A stretch of 64,000 bases of DNA from Heligmosomoides polygyrus polygyrus (taxonomy: Eukaryota; Nematoda; Chromadorea; Rhabditida; Heligmosomidae): positions 4,321,879 to 4,385,878 of the forward strand of contig OX377201.1 in NCBI GenBank assembly GCA_947396885.1, given 5' to 3'. This document shows, in pieces, positions 44,990-55,920 of the stretch. The translations under genes and the position numbers were made by a program. Within the stretch, counting starts at the first letter, position 1, and each line of letters starts with the position of its first letter. The notes under the pieces were generated by a model. It made no database searches, was not told the origin of the DNA, and worked only from the letters and a program-made list of their open reading frames with translations.

Positions 44990-45155
44990 AGAACTATTTT
45001 TTGTTGAACTTTAAAGGATGTAACTATGCATAGTTTCATCTACAGATCCTATTTTAGATATCCCAGTGGATCTGTTCTGCACCCTTTCAAGCCTGTCAAT
45101 TGTTAGGTGTGTATAGAAGCCAAGAATAAGGCAGCTCTTGCGTATATAATACTAT
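44990..45155 (-). pseudogene. LINE fragment (RT-downstream region)
   Basis: The minus strand translates as CLILGFYTHLTIDRLERVQ and NRSTGISKIGSVDE, resembling the (L)E-VQ-ftr segment downstream of the RT in CR1/Jockey LINEs. It is short and lacks other motifs. Confidence 0.4.
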
Positions 45156-45689
45156 TGTGGAGGGTTATACAGAGGCCAAAACATCACTGTTGATAACGAT
45201 GACGAGGTTTCAGAGAGAGCAGACATCATTCCAACGACGCGCGAAAACCGTAGGGCGTCGCGCAATGTGCGCGACGAGATTGTACGACTTATTCCGATCT
45301 AGCACTGGAGGCGACCTGCATGGCGGTTATGCTAGGTCGAAATGTTCTGAACGCTGTCCAAGCATTTTGCTTAGAGAGAAGCGCAAAATGCACACTCAGG
45401 GTTTCATATAGCTATAAGATATCTGATTTCCACAGTTCTGAATCAGTGTCTAAGAAAAGTGAGGAAAAACAACATGTCAAATATAATACAAATATTACTG
45501 TGTCGCTCCCATATATGAACTCTGCGATGTCGCACACGGCTACCTTGCGACGTGGCGTTTTGAAGTCATGTCCTGGACCTTGCCCCTGCCAGTGGATGCC
45601 TTGATATGTCCCCTGCCGTGACTTTCTCCACGACTCTTGAAGGACGCAGAGTCTCTGCGCCCTCTTGATCCCACCGCGCACGCCTGTCG

Positions 45690-46520
45690 AATACGCAGCC
45701 TGTTTCGCTGCGAAGAAGTATGAACGCGCGCGCGGGCGCCACTTCGCTCGTCTGCCGCCGCCCCGGAAGGTTGTGTCTAGTCGCCGTCCTCTCTCATCAA
45801 CATCCGCTGGACGTCACGAAGTCTGGAGCGAGCCGATTTCACCGCAGTATCGAGGAACGCAGGGCCGAGGATAAGGAGGATCTACCCTGGCATGGACGCC
45901 AGGAAGAGGTAACCGCAGATGCGAGGCGAGGAGCACCGCCTCGTGGGCACACACCTCAGGTAGGACCTCGCCGAACCCTAGCGGGCTTCTGTCGGAGATT
46001 CCCCTAGTGAGTTAGGCGGGTTGGTTGCGTGACTCGTAGATATATGTGTCTGATGAGGTAGTAATGTGTAGATAGTAAATCTGTATGATTATCTCATGTC
46101 TGCGGGAGTTGCGCGAAGACCGGTAGATACCGATATCTTTATTGATCGCAACACTATGTGAGTGAAGGGAAGGCGCAGAGACGTGTGGGAAAGTTGGCGC
46201 AGATTCGTAGACCGGCCAGGGAGCTAGTGGTCACCGCACTTCCATCCCAATGGTTCGGCGTGTGCAGCAGGGCCCTACGTAGTTGGTGCCGCGTGGCTGG
46301 AAGGGAAAGAGCATTAGCGTGCTGTAAGTCCCCACCGATCTGCCACACATCTGTGGGTTTGGACCACCGTTACCGATGCCGGTGGCGGCCAGCCCGGGGC
46401 ACGACATCCCCACATACTACTTCTTCACCTGCACTCAGAAGACAGCTCCGGTTACATAAGTATTTTCATGGTCTGTCGTCCAAACGCACAGGCATCACGC
46501 GCCCGCTCCAGAGTTAAACA
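45690..46520. other. GC-rich island with several open frames, unassigned
   Basis: Base composition is clearly more GC-rich than the surroundings, with CGCGCGCGGGCG near 45728. Plus frames of 95 (45720-46007) and 119 codons (46158-46517) are open, with minus overlaps. Donor-like AG/GTAACC and AG/GTAGGA sites occur near 45908 and 45959. I recognise no domain; coding exons of an unknown gene or an unknown repeat are both possible. Confidence 0.3.
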
Positions 46521-46939
46521 TGGTGTTGGACTTTTGATGAAAATTTACAACCCTTGCCTCCATCACTGTTTTATTTCTTATCTGTGTTGACTTTTTCAAA
46601 TTTTTATGTGATTTTCATTCCACTTTATAAGTCCTTCATTCCAGGTGTAGCTTCGACACCCAGAAGAAGACATGTTATTGACTGATTGATTAAATGATTT
46701 GTTCGATTAAAGGACAACATTGAATAACATTCTGACTACTAATTGTTCTCCAGTTAAGAAAAGACTTTCGTGCAGCTTTTGAAGTAATCGCAACGAGTTC
46801 AACTTTTCAGATATTCCAAGGATCTCATTGATGAGAAACACTTGTTTCACCCGAAGGCCCATCATCTGCAACCGAAATTGTACTCTACAAAATTACGAGT
46901 GTTACTGCCAAAGCTGATTTCTAACCACAGAATTTTTTG

Positions 46940-47235
46940 AGGAACTCCTCGAATCGATGAGGGACGTAACCGAAGGATGGAAATATTTTTCGGAAATAAC
47001 ATCATCAAAGAAGGAAATTGTGTCATATAAAGATTCAAGTCCTGTTTGTTATACAATAAAGAAACCGGGCTTCTTCGTAGCTATCTTCGATATGATTTGG
47101 ACGAATCGAATTCAATTTAGAACTCTTTTCAAAAAACTTTTCAAGAAAAATTATTTACTTTCCACCAAAAGCAGACCACCTATGCAGATAAAATTCTGTC
47201 ATAAAAATGAAGTGTTGGACAATGCACCGTAAAAA
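46940..47235 (+). other. Open frame, unassigned
   Basis: A 91-codon frame (46957-47232) contains WKYFSEITSSKKEIV and FFVAIFDMIWTNRIQF. No family recognised and no clear splice sites. Confidence 0.2.
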
Positions 47236-47409
47236 ATTATGCTTTTCTGAATCGAGACATTGGATCAATCTCTGGTTGATTTGCATCGACGTCATTGGAG
47301 CGACAAAATTGGACATTCACAAAAAATAATTTTTTGATTCATTTTCCTTGGGCTTCTTGTGGCTGGTAATTAGGATGTAAACTCTTAGAGCGATGTTTTA
47401 TAGCAATCA

Positions 47410-47480
47410 AAATTCGAGAGCCAGGTAGGGCTTGAACCCGCGTCTCCTGCTGATCGTGGAGGAATGCTCTGCGCCATTAC
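47410..47480 (-). ncRNA. tRNA-like sequence (pseudo-tRNA or SINE head)
   Basis: The minus strand reads GGTGGTGTAATGGCGCAGAG, then a TCCT/AGGA arm, then GCGGGTTCAAGCCCTAC with a canonical TTCAAGC T-loop and B-box-like GGGTTCAAGCC. The acceptor stem pairs only partly (GCCGG with CTGGC), and the anticodon loop is too long, so a working tRNA is doubtful. Confidence 0.4.
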
Positions 47481-47797
47481 ACCACCGGCGCTGCTTTGTC
47501 GAACGCATCATCCAAGATGATCATATTTGATGGCGCCACACATACTATGGTCACAACTATTTGCATGAGCAAGCCGATGCACACGTCATTGTTTTGTCCT
47601 CCTAATTCGGAAAAAGATTTGGTGTTTACCAGCAAAGAACGAAAGAAAAACTTCGCCAACCTGAGCGCGAGCTGAACCTAAAGGCGATTCTGCATGCGCC
47701 CGAGAATCGGTGTCTCCCGTGACCTGAGCTTCGCGGCCCGCAGCCGATATGCTGCACAAGCCTTCGTAGTCTGCATAGCATTAGTGGCAGGAGGCAT

Positions 47798-48868
47798 TTA
47801 GACCGCTTCTCGTATAGAGAGATGCTGCGGTTCATGAACCTTACATTTCTTTACCAAATGGGTTCGCTATGAGTCAAAATGGTTGGTCATCTAATGGAAA
47901 CGCAAGGGGGGGGGGTTGTACTAGTCTTAACCGTGTACCTCCTGGAGAAATACTATGTACTCTTCTATAGATTCGTACGCCGACATAGACTCTTATATTT
48001 GACCATCTTTCAAGTAAATGGTAAATGGCGCCTCATTTAAGTCGTCTACTCACCCAATGGAGAATTGTACGATATATAAAGAGGTAGTGGAGAGCTGAAG
48101 AGACAGCTAGACGGCGTTGTAAGCGCACAAATAGTGCTGACAGAAGAACGGTATCATCTTCCAGCGGAGAACCTAGAAAAGCCAGGAACAGGTTTGACAA
48201 CCGCGACACAACATTTATCTATGTATATACTTTTGAATATCTCTGTCAGATTCGATTTCTCAGACTGCTTTCACTGTAGTTTACATATAATTTTATTGAA
48301 GAGGGCGTGGCACGTTAAACACTTATTGCCGACAGTTCTCGTGAGTCATGTGTGGCGGAGTCTTACCTCTCAGAAACTGCATCAGTACAACTTCAATCGT
48401 AACAAGTGTGCCACTGCGACCACATCCGTCCAGACACTGCACAATTGTGGGCGTTTTTTGAAGACGAGCCCTGAAAACGTGATCACTTATCGTCATTTGA
48501 GTAAAACTAACCATTGTTCTTGTTTTTTTTTTGTCTACGAAGAGCAATGCATTAGGTTGATCGGAAAGTGTCGCAGCTCTAAAGCAACAGAAAGAGCGTC
48601 ACGCACAGTTGTAACAGATTACAAACTTAGCAAATGATATAATCCCCATTCTTCTTTTTCTCTTGCGGCCAAACTTTCGATTCCTCTCCACCAAAACTCA
48701 CGGAGGTTGAGAAGAAACAAGTAGTGGTGAGCTACCTCCATCTCCAACCAGCGTCTGTAATCGAACTAATCTCAGAGATGCTGCTTCAGCGCTTCTAGTA
48801 AAAGGTTCACAGAAGAAGTCCTGTCTGTAGAGTGTGGTCCGTGGGGTTAAACTGCTCAGACCAGTTCA
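47798..48868 (-). CDS. Protein tyrosine phosphatase, 3' exons (probable pseudogene or atypical PTP)
   Basis: Exons on the minus strand: 48868-48811 (tentative), 48794-48702, 48470-48367, 48172-48054 and 47866-47798 with stop. Phases agree at every joint. The exon 48470-48367 follows GTTTTCAG, encodes TPTIVQCLDGCGRSGTLVTI (the PTP Cys-X5-Arg loop) and ends at GTAAGA. The next, after TTTCTAG, gives SPLEDDTVLLSALFVRLQRR and LHYLFIYRTILHW, the classical helices after the P-loop, then GTGAGT. The final acceptor is ACTCATAG. The residue before the catalytic Cys is Gln instead of His, and the A of CSAG is Asp, as in inactive IA-2-type PTPs. The tentative first exon (NWSEQFNPTDHTL) may be the WPD-loop equivalent, but only 16 bases separate it from the next. 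The sequence 5' of 48880 merges into repeats, so the gene may be truncated. Confidence 0.68.
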
Positions 48869-48939
48869 CTGAATTTTCACGCAGCCCACTTTCGCGACGT
48901 GAGAGTGGAGCTGTCGTATACAATACCGCTCGCGCCGCA

Positions 48940-49290
48940 CGGTTAAAAGTGGGCGAAAAAACGCCAACATAGCGTCGCAAAGCGTCGCACGCTCATAACT
49001 CCTTCAGTTTTAGGTTTCTTGAATAAAGGTTGGTACCATTCGATTCGCCTCTTCGAGATCTACACAAACATTTGTAAAACTTTACTGGAACGCCCGTGTT
49101 TTCGCCGTGGGTGGTCCAAAATTGGCTGGACGGGCGATTAGAGCAGCTTATTTCCCAGGATATGCGTGCTTTCGGAGTATCTCAAAGATGGCGTACGTCG
49201 CCAGTGCTCTGTCATGCCAGGAATGCCCGAGAGTGCGCCGTGCACAATGCACACAGAACCTAACCTATCAATCGAATGGGCGAGCGCATG
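48940..49290 (+). repeat. Dispersed repeat, ~390 bp family, copy 3
   Basis: Same ordered blocks as 18270-18660, ending in GTGCGCCGTGCACAATGC and ATCAATCGAATGGGCGAGCG. It lies immediately 5' of the surviving PTP exons and may mark where that gene was broken. Confidence 0.78.
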
Positions 49291-49339
49291 TCCCCTGCGC
49301 TTCTATCTTCTCTCACTGGGAACTGCGACGTTTTCAAGA

Positions 49340-49640
49340 CTAATTCGAGCCGTTTGGAGATTATCAGAAATTTTCCGCCACCCTACTCAGAATTAGCTCC
49401 AATCTGTCCCAGCGAAACTTTGGTGTGCGCCGTGAACAATGCATACAGAATCGAACCTTTCAATCAAGGGGGGGGGGGACAGCTTGTAGACTGAGCGTTT
49501 AGGGAGTTTTATCAGAAATATGCAGCCGCCCTAGTCAAGAGTTGCTCTAAGGCTGTCTAGCGAGCCTTTGAAGTGCGCTGTGAACAATACATACGGATTC
49601 GAACCTTTCAATCCAAGGGGGCGACCGCTCGCAAATTGCA
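49340..49640 (+). repeat. Loose units of the foldback satellite
   Basis: About one and a half ~146 bp units (GTGCGCCGTGAACAATGCAT, GGGACAGCTTGTAGACTGAG, TATGCAGCCGCCCTAGTCA) match the right array of the 7828-12800 foldback, here outside any foldback arms and next to the dispersed repeat family. There is a G10 run at 49470. Confidence 0.82.
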
Positions 49641-49649
49641 CGAATGGGC

Positions 49650-50230
49650 GTGTTCGGAGCGCAATAGCTCTGTCATGTTGTAACCTTTCATGCTGCAGCT
49701 TGTAGGTTTTGTAGGTAGTCGAACATTCTGTACGTACGCCAAAGTAGAATGGTTCAGCTTAGGAAGGGGCAATGTTATAGGGGTGCGAATATGCAGGTGA
49801 GGATTGTGTGAAGCATTTTTTTCCGATTTCCGTGGACCACTGCGAGAAGATGCGGCGAGCTGACGGCTTTAAAATACGTACGTGAACAGAGTGCCTAAGG
49901 TACTTTACGACGATATGCTCATAGCTCCTCAGTTGCCTAAACTGCCTTAGCCTCGGCTGGTGTTTTAGAGCGGCAAAAGCTAGCGGTTAGAGTTTCTTGC
50001 GCTCCTACTCGCCCAGACTTGAGTCTTCGACACTCGGAATGGCACAGTTCCGTTCAGCATGAAAAGCGCTATCGAACGGTATCAATCTCGACCGATTTTG
50101 GAATCATCAATTTTTTGACTGATTAGCATAGAGGACGAGGCCGCGGCGGAAGGACGATGACGTGAGCTTTTCATGCTGAACGGAACTGTGCTATTACGAG
50201 TGTCGAAGACTCAAATCTGGGCGAGAAACA
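49650..50230. repeat. Palindromic repeat unit 1
   Basis: The forward block (GGCGTGTTCGGAGCGCAATA, GTAGAATGGTTCAGCTTAGG, CCTAAACTGCCTTAGCC, GTCTTCGACACTCGGAATGG, CAGTTCCGTTCAGCATGAAA) is followed at 50165-50215 by an inverted copy of its end (TTTTCATGCTGAACGGAACT...GTGTCGAAGACTC). It is a diverged sibling of the unit at 50275-51088. Confidence 0.75.
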
Positions 50231-50274
50231 GCGCGGAGAGCGTCTGCCGCTGTTGCGCTAAATTACGCGCGCGG

Positions 50275-51088
50275 GCGTGTTCGGAGCGCAATAACTCCGT
50301 CGAGTTCGAATCGTTTCGGCTGCAACTTGTGTTTATTGTAGGCAGTAGAACGATATATAAGTATACTAAAGTAGAATGGCTTAGCTTAGGAGGGGGCAAT
50401 GTTACAGCGGTGCAAAAATGCAGGTGAGGCTTCCGTGGCGCATTTTTTCCGAGTTCGGTTAACCACTGCGAGAAGACGCGGTGAGCTAAAGCCTCAAAAT
50501 GCGTACGCGAACAGAGCGCTTAAGGTACGGTACTTTACGATGACGTTATCAGAACTTCTCATCTGCCTAAACTGCCTTAGCCCCATCTGCCGTTCTAGGG
50601 CGGCGGACTTAGCGATTGAAGTTTCCTGCACTCTTACTTGTCCATATTTGGGTTTTCGACACTCCCAATAACGTCGTTCTGTTCTACTTGAAGAGCGCTA
50701 TCGAATTGTATCAATGTCGACCGATTTTGGAAACATAGGCCTGTGTTGTACTCCCGCGGGAGCATCCGCGGAACCTCCGTGGACGAGGGGTGCACCGCGG
50801 ACGGCGGGCGTGGCGGGGCGCGGTGCACCCCTCGTCCACGGAGGTTCCGCGGATGCTCCCGCGGGAGTATAACACAGGCCTGTGTTTCCAAAATCGGTCG
50901 ACATTGATACAATTCGATAGCGCTCTTCAAGCAGAACAGAACGATGTTATTGGGAGCGTCGAAAACCCAAATATGGACAAGTAAGAGTGCAGGAAACTTC
51001 AATCACGTCATCGATAAAGTACCGTACCTTAAGCGCTCTGTTCGCGTACGCATTTTGAGGCTTCAGCTCGCCGCATTTTCTCGCAGTG
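50275..51088. repeat. Large palindrome (unit 2), running into the assembly gap
   Basis: The left arm (about 50464-50809) and right arm (about 50819-51088) are inverted copies around a GC-rich centre (CTCCCGCGGGAGCATCCGCG / its complement, with the GACGGCGGGCGTGGCGGG loop near 50800-50818). The right arm lacks about 84 bases present on the left (between GAAACTTCAATC and ACGTCATCG) and differs at scattered sites, so it is not a simple mirrored read. The gap begins inside the right arm at the CACTGCGAGAA equivalent. No gene inside. Confidence 0.87.
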
Positions 51089-51288
51089 NNNNNNNNNNNN
51101 NNNNNNNNNNNNNNNNNNNNNNNNNNNNNNNNNNNNNNNNNNNNNNNNNNNNNNNNNNNNNNNNNNNNNNNNNNNNNNNNNNNNNNNNNNNNNNNNNNNN
51201 NNNNNNNNNNNNNNNNNNNNNNNNNNNNNNNNNNNNNNNNNNNNNNNNNNNNNNNNNNNNNNNNNNNNNNNNNNNNNNNNNNNNNNNN
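51089..51288. other. Assembly gap (200 N)
   Basis: Exactly 200 unknown bases, probably a placeholder length. Frames that cross it are meaningless. Confidence 0.99.
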
Positions 51289-51427
51289 TATCCTTTATCC
51301 TTTATGATTTTCACTTTTACTTTGTTTTATTAACATAACTAATGACCATTCTGCGAGCTACAGGCAATATAAAAAAGAATTAACCGAGTGTCTACTTGTT
51401 AATGCGTGATCCTGTCTAGTTCCGTTA

Positions 51428-52063
51428 TTAGTGTTGCCTAGCATTGATCGCCTGGTGCCCGTTGTGTGTTGTGTTTCGTAGACTGTAGGCCCGTGATCGT
51501 GCAAATCTCCTGCGCTGCCGTAACATATCGGCAATATAAGCCGAGTCCTCCGGTAGCGAGACATTCATACGACATCTGTTCTGGCGGCGAGTGGCATGAA
51601 ATACACATTCCCTCAAGCGAACGTGTTCTCCTGCCATCCCAGCAGGTCGACGACGTTGACTTACTAACGCGAATATGACTATTGCTAGATGCACTCTCAA
51701 ATAATGGAGCAATATCGATTGGATCATATTTTGCAGGATTAACAACAAGTGACCCGTGCTGGTCTACCAATCTTCTATTGATCGACAGATATAATTCTCA
51801 AAAAGAAGCTCCAGCAAAGAATCAGTCCAGATTTGTGCTAAATCTGTCAACAACAACCTCAGTAACAACATCAACACCAGCAGCAGCAACAACAACAACG
51901 CACCATTGGAGATGCCATAGTTGTAATCCTCATTCGAATTCTGTTCGCATTTGACATTTAGTTTGATTTTTGCGCGTGAAACAATATCGGCGTTGTAGAG
52001 CAATAGAGTGAGCGCTCCTACCAAAGCAACGCCAAAGAGCACGGGTATATTCCACCGCATACC
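51428..52063 (-). CDS. Three-exon gene for a small type II membrane-anchored protein (unknown family)
   Basis: Minus strand. A strong acceptor TTTGTTTCAG (ends 52064) is followed by GGT and ATG (52060), the layout of a nematode spliced-leader trans-splice site. Exon 1 (52060-51904) encodes MRWNIPVLFGVALVGALTLL, a short positive N-terminus plus a hydrophobic segment, and ends AATG/GTGCGT. Exon 2 (51796-51665) follows TTTTTGAG and contains LYLSINRRLVDQHGSLVV and YDPIDIAPLFESAS, ending at GTAAGT. Exon 3 (51630-51428) contains REHVRLRECVFHATRRQ and a stop. Phases (1/2, 1/2) agree; 163 residues. AATAAA lies about 100 bases on. The second intron is only 34 bases, and without it another frame stays open to 51438, so the C-terminus is uncertain. 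Confidence 0.5.
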
Positions 52064-52529
52064 CTGAAACAAAGTAGAGTAACAAAGCATACGCATAAGC
52101 AAGAGTGCACTTTGTAGAATATGCGACAGTGACGTGAGGTAGAGATAGCGTGGTTTCTTTTAAAGAATACGGCCGTCATTCGAAGCTCAGATGCGCCAAG
52201 TCCCGAAGTGCCTATCCTTGCCTAGCTCTGTACTCTTCTCCGAATCGGGAGAACTGGAGTTTGGGGCAAACAATGCCCTGCACAAGCCAAGTACGTAGCC
52301 ATTACTAACTGTCACAGGTCACGCCTATGAAAGAATCGGAGATCCTGAGCGAGAATACAGAATAGTAGGCAATGGAAATCTAAGTACAATAGCTTCCTTA
52401 TAGGACTCAATATACTTGATTGTCACCTCTTAGATGGTCGCGTTTCTATGGAGGTGCCTCCTATTGGTCGGCCGCTACTTTTTAGGAGGGTCTACTAGTT
52501 GTAGAGACAGCTCTTTTGGTATCGAGACT

Positions 52530-52672
52530 AAAGCGCTTATTTGCGCATTAGCCAGTCACCGCAGGTCATTTTATAAATTAAACACGCACTCAAATTGCCT
52601 CGCATGAAGATAGAAAGCGTGGAGCATTCTAGAAAGGGTAACCAACGCCGACCTTTATCCTTCATCCTTATC
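52530..52672 (+). mobile_element. SINE fragment
   Basis: AAAGCGCTTATTTGCGCATT, AGCCAGTCACCGCAGGTCAT, ACACGCACTCAAATTGCCTC and AACGCCGACCTTTATCC match the distal part of the tRNA-derived SINE in plus orientation. Confidence 0.7.
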
Positions 52673-52774
52673 ATCTTGAATCTTCATCATCAGAATACAA
52701 GTGTGCTAGAATGCATTCGCTCCCTCGTTCGTTTTCTGCGACTGGAAGTTGATTGCTGTCACCATTGTTGCTTT

Positions 52775-53810
52775 CAATTTACTCTTCTGATTTTCCTACT
52801 ATGCTTTGCTCATCAAGCGTCACTTGTCAGATATACGACGACGACTTAAAGATTTACATAACTAATAAGAACTAGGAGAATAGTTACTATAGGCAAGGAA
52901 TTTGGTGCAGCATACTACATTGATGGCTTCAAACTGGACTAGTAGGCAAAGTCCGTGATTTAGGCTTTTTATTTGATAATAGGCTTTGCTTTGATCGTCA
53001 TATCAGAAGCATTTTCTCCAAAGCTTTTTCACATACGCACAATCTCCTTAAGGCTCTCAGAACAACGGACTCGTCCGTTTTGATCAATGCGTACAAAACT
53101 TATGACCGTTCTAAACGTGGGTGTGGCACTAATGTTTTTAATCCACATATGAAAAAGGATATAAAGCTACTTGAGTGAGTACAAATTAATTTTACTAGAA
53201 AATTAGTGGCACGTTATGTTGTTAACTACCGTTATACGCCTTGTGGCTTAGTTAGGCGCAAAATGTTTGCTTTGCCTAGCTTAGAGAGCAGAAGATAGAG
53301 GAACGCGTTTTAGTAATAGCGTTCAAGATTATCACTGGAAAACCGAATATCAACTTTGCCATCTTCTTTAAATTTTTGCCTTCACGCACTAGTTGGGGAT
53401 CTCTCAACTGCTTCAATCTAACACCTGTCTTGCTAAATCAGGTGTTAGATAGAAGTTCTTCTGCCGGAGAGTTATTCCTCTGCTCTCTACTTTATGGTCA
53501 GAGGCGGACCATCCCATCAATTAAAAGCCTTCTAAAACTGGTTTCCCGGACGTTGCATAAGGAGAGCTGTTTTCTTCTAGACTAGTTGCGCTTCTGTTGT
53601 TCCTCCGCATTCATGTTCCATGTTCCTCCCTGTTGTTTGAGCTTGCCTTAGCTTCGGTTAGTTTGCTTTTTTCAAATGCTCTTTCATTCATTTTGTTCAA
53701 TTATAGTTCAACTGCTTTGATGCCTAGACCCATCTGTCCTGCTTTATTGTAGTTGCTTTACTTCTTGTTCACGAATACCTTTATGCGCCAATAAATAAAT
53801 GAATAAATAC
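52775..53810 (+). pseudogene. CR1-like LINE, 3' fragment (copy B)
   Basis: Extends copy A (1-900) upstream: SVTCQIYDDDLKIYITNKN contains the catalytic box with Ala replaced by Asp (YDDD), followed after a stop by IGKEFGAAYYIDGFKL and then the blocks listed for copy A. 5'-truncated near 52800; ATAAATAA tail at about 53790-53810. Confidence 0.8.
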
Positions 53811-55604
53811 AACGACTTAGTGACTATATTACCAGCTTACTATTTTTAGTTGAGTTTTAGTTGAATGGAAGGCTGGGGTAAAATTAGGCTAATCTGCTTC
53901 GTAAAAAATGTGATTATTAACTGAGCAAACAATGCGGCACTATCAATGAGTTCAGTACTTTGTTAGACCGCTTTCGTTATAAGAAGTATCTGGAATTACA
54001 AGTGTTCCGATACGCCTAACGGTGTGTCTCGCACTTGCGCGCTTCGCGCGACTTTGCAGCATCACTGACCTAGGGAAAGTAGTCTTTGTAAAACTTAATG
54101 ATCGCCAACATCTAGGACCTGGTGCGTACTTTATTGGCATCAAGTCGTTCACCACTTCGGTACCTTCGTTTAGGCATTCTCTCCGGACCGTCCAGTAACG
54201 TCATTGGTTTTTGCTGCGCAGTACTTTTGTTCATCAGGTTGCTCCTCCACAACCGTTCTCACGCTCAACAGCTAGCATTTCCAGATATCGTTGACATGTC
54301 TTCTAAAGCTAGGTTCTCCCTTACCTGTTTCTTCTTCCTCTAATCGCCGATCCGCTTCTATTGGTCTTCCCTACCCCACCTTCCTGGTCCCAACTCCTGG
54401 CCCACTTCCTTGTTCCACTTTCAAGTTGTAGGTTCCGGGGCCTATCTTAAAGCAGCACCATATAGCTGGGTTATATCTCTATTATGGGAAAGCATTGGAG
54501 TACTGTAGCGGAGGAGAGACGAGTAGTGGGCTGACGAGGCCGGGCCGAGCCGCCGAGGGCGAGCCGAAGTCGAGACTGACTAAGCCAGGCGTGGCTTCGT
54601 CTTCCTAGACGAGGTGCGGGTGTAACGCTACAGCTGGGTGTACCGACAGCTGTCTGTGACCCGACACCACTACTTACCCCGTACTGGTTTCTACTTGCTG
54701 ATTTCCCCGTCCTGGTTACTCTCCAGATTGTTCCTTTCCTTCCTGGAGATCCCCCTTACTGCTCTTCTCCACCACACCCTTAATGGTCCCATGCTCACGG
54801 CAGACGTCGTTAACACGTATTCGGAACCAGGACGCTCGTTGCGCGACGGATCCAGAAGCTCAGAAGACCCGTCTTCCGAAATCCAGAAGCTCAGATGCGC
54901 GAGCAGTTCCCGTTTTGTTGAGCATGAAGAGGCTACGCAGATGGCAGATTCTTGTTTCCCGTATCAATTCCTTTACGGCTCCCTTCTTATTGGTTCCCTG
55001 GCCTAGGCTCGCCTCTAGGTTCCTTCTTTCAAGAAAATCCTTCCCCCTCGGGATCCTCCTTACTACTCTAACCCAACTGAGTAGCCCTCCCACGCTCACA
55101 CACGACGTCGACGAGCGAACGCCCATTGCGTGACATCGGTGTCACATCTTCTAAATCCGGTCTCTCGTACTGGTAATGGATCCTCTCGCTGATCCTCCTA
55201 GCTGCCCTCCCTCCCCCCTTAATTGGTAACTCCCTACTGGTCCCTACTTATTGCCTAGGCCTTTTTGGTGCCACCTCCTGGCCTGCTTCATTGTTCCCCC
55301 TATCGCCCCCCCCCCTCCCATCCCGATACCTTCTCCAGGTCGCTCCCTCCTAGTCGCTGTCGGTTCTCCACCACCCTCGAAGTCTCCTTCTACCCTTACC
55401 CCTTTAGTGGTCTTCTCATGCTAATGGCGACTCTCCTCCGCTGACGCGGAACACAGAACAGAGTTACAGCATTATTTGTTTGTTCTTTTTACTGTCAGTG
55501 TGCCTTGTCTCGTTTTTTTTCGTGTTGGTGACACTTCTTATGATGTGACCCCCCCCCCGGACCCTATTGGCGCCCAACCGCCATAGTCAACCTAGGATAT
55601 ATAG

Positions 55605-55920
55605 AAGTTCTTTAGCATCCACGATGAGAACAACCATCTTCTAGTGAACCGCAGGGAAGCGTTGAATCGGTGGCGCGATTATTTCGAAAGAAGCTCGACA
55701 GGAGAATTTCGTAATCCGTCCGTCCCTTCTGCGGGGGCAAAGCGACTGGTCCAGATGACTTGCCAGCTGATTTATGAAACTGGTACTTTACGAGTACGAG
55801 CCGATACTTTGTGAAGAACTGGTACGTTGCTGAGTGTGTTAGCTAAGGTTTTCAACCAAGTTGTAGCGCAGAAGAAGGGTTGACGAGGGACAAACATTAA
55901 AGAAGAAGAAGGAGAAGAAG
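55605..55920 (+). pseudogene. Internally deleted RTE-type LINE (copy B)
   Basis: Counterpart of 2695-3010 with the same RT start joined to the same 3' tail, so the deletion predates the duplication. The stretch after it (to about 56800) is the most diverged part between the two duplicate copies. Confidence 0.7.

Noticed and set aside
47410..47480. Functional tRNA gene on the minus strand.
   Set aside because: The T-loop is good, but the acceptor stem pairs only partly and the anticodon arm does not close a seven-base loop, so only a tRNA-like label is kept.
50634..51002. Palindrome as a chimeric or mirrored-read artefact.
   Set aside because: The arms differ by an ~84 bp deletion and several substitutions, which a mirrored read would not produce; it should still be confirmed with long reads.
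50944..51333. Frames crossing the run of N.
   Set aside because: The sequence is unknown there; the frames are artificial.
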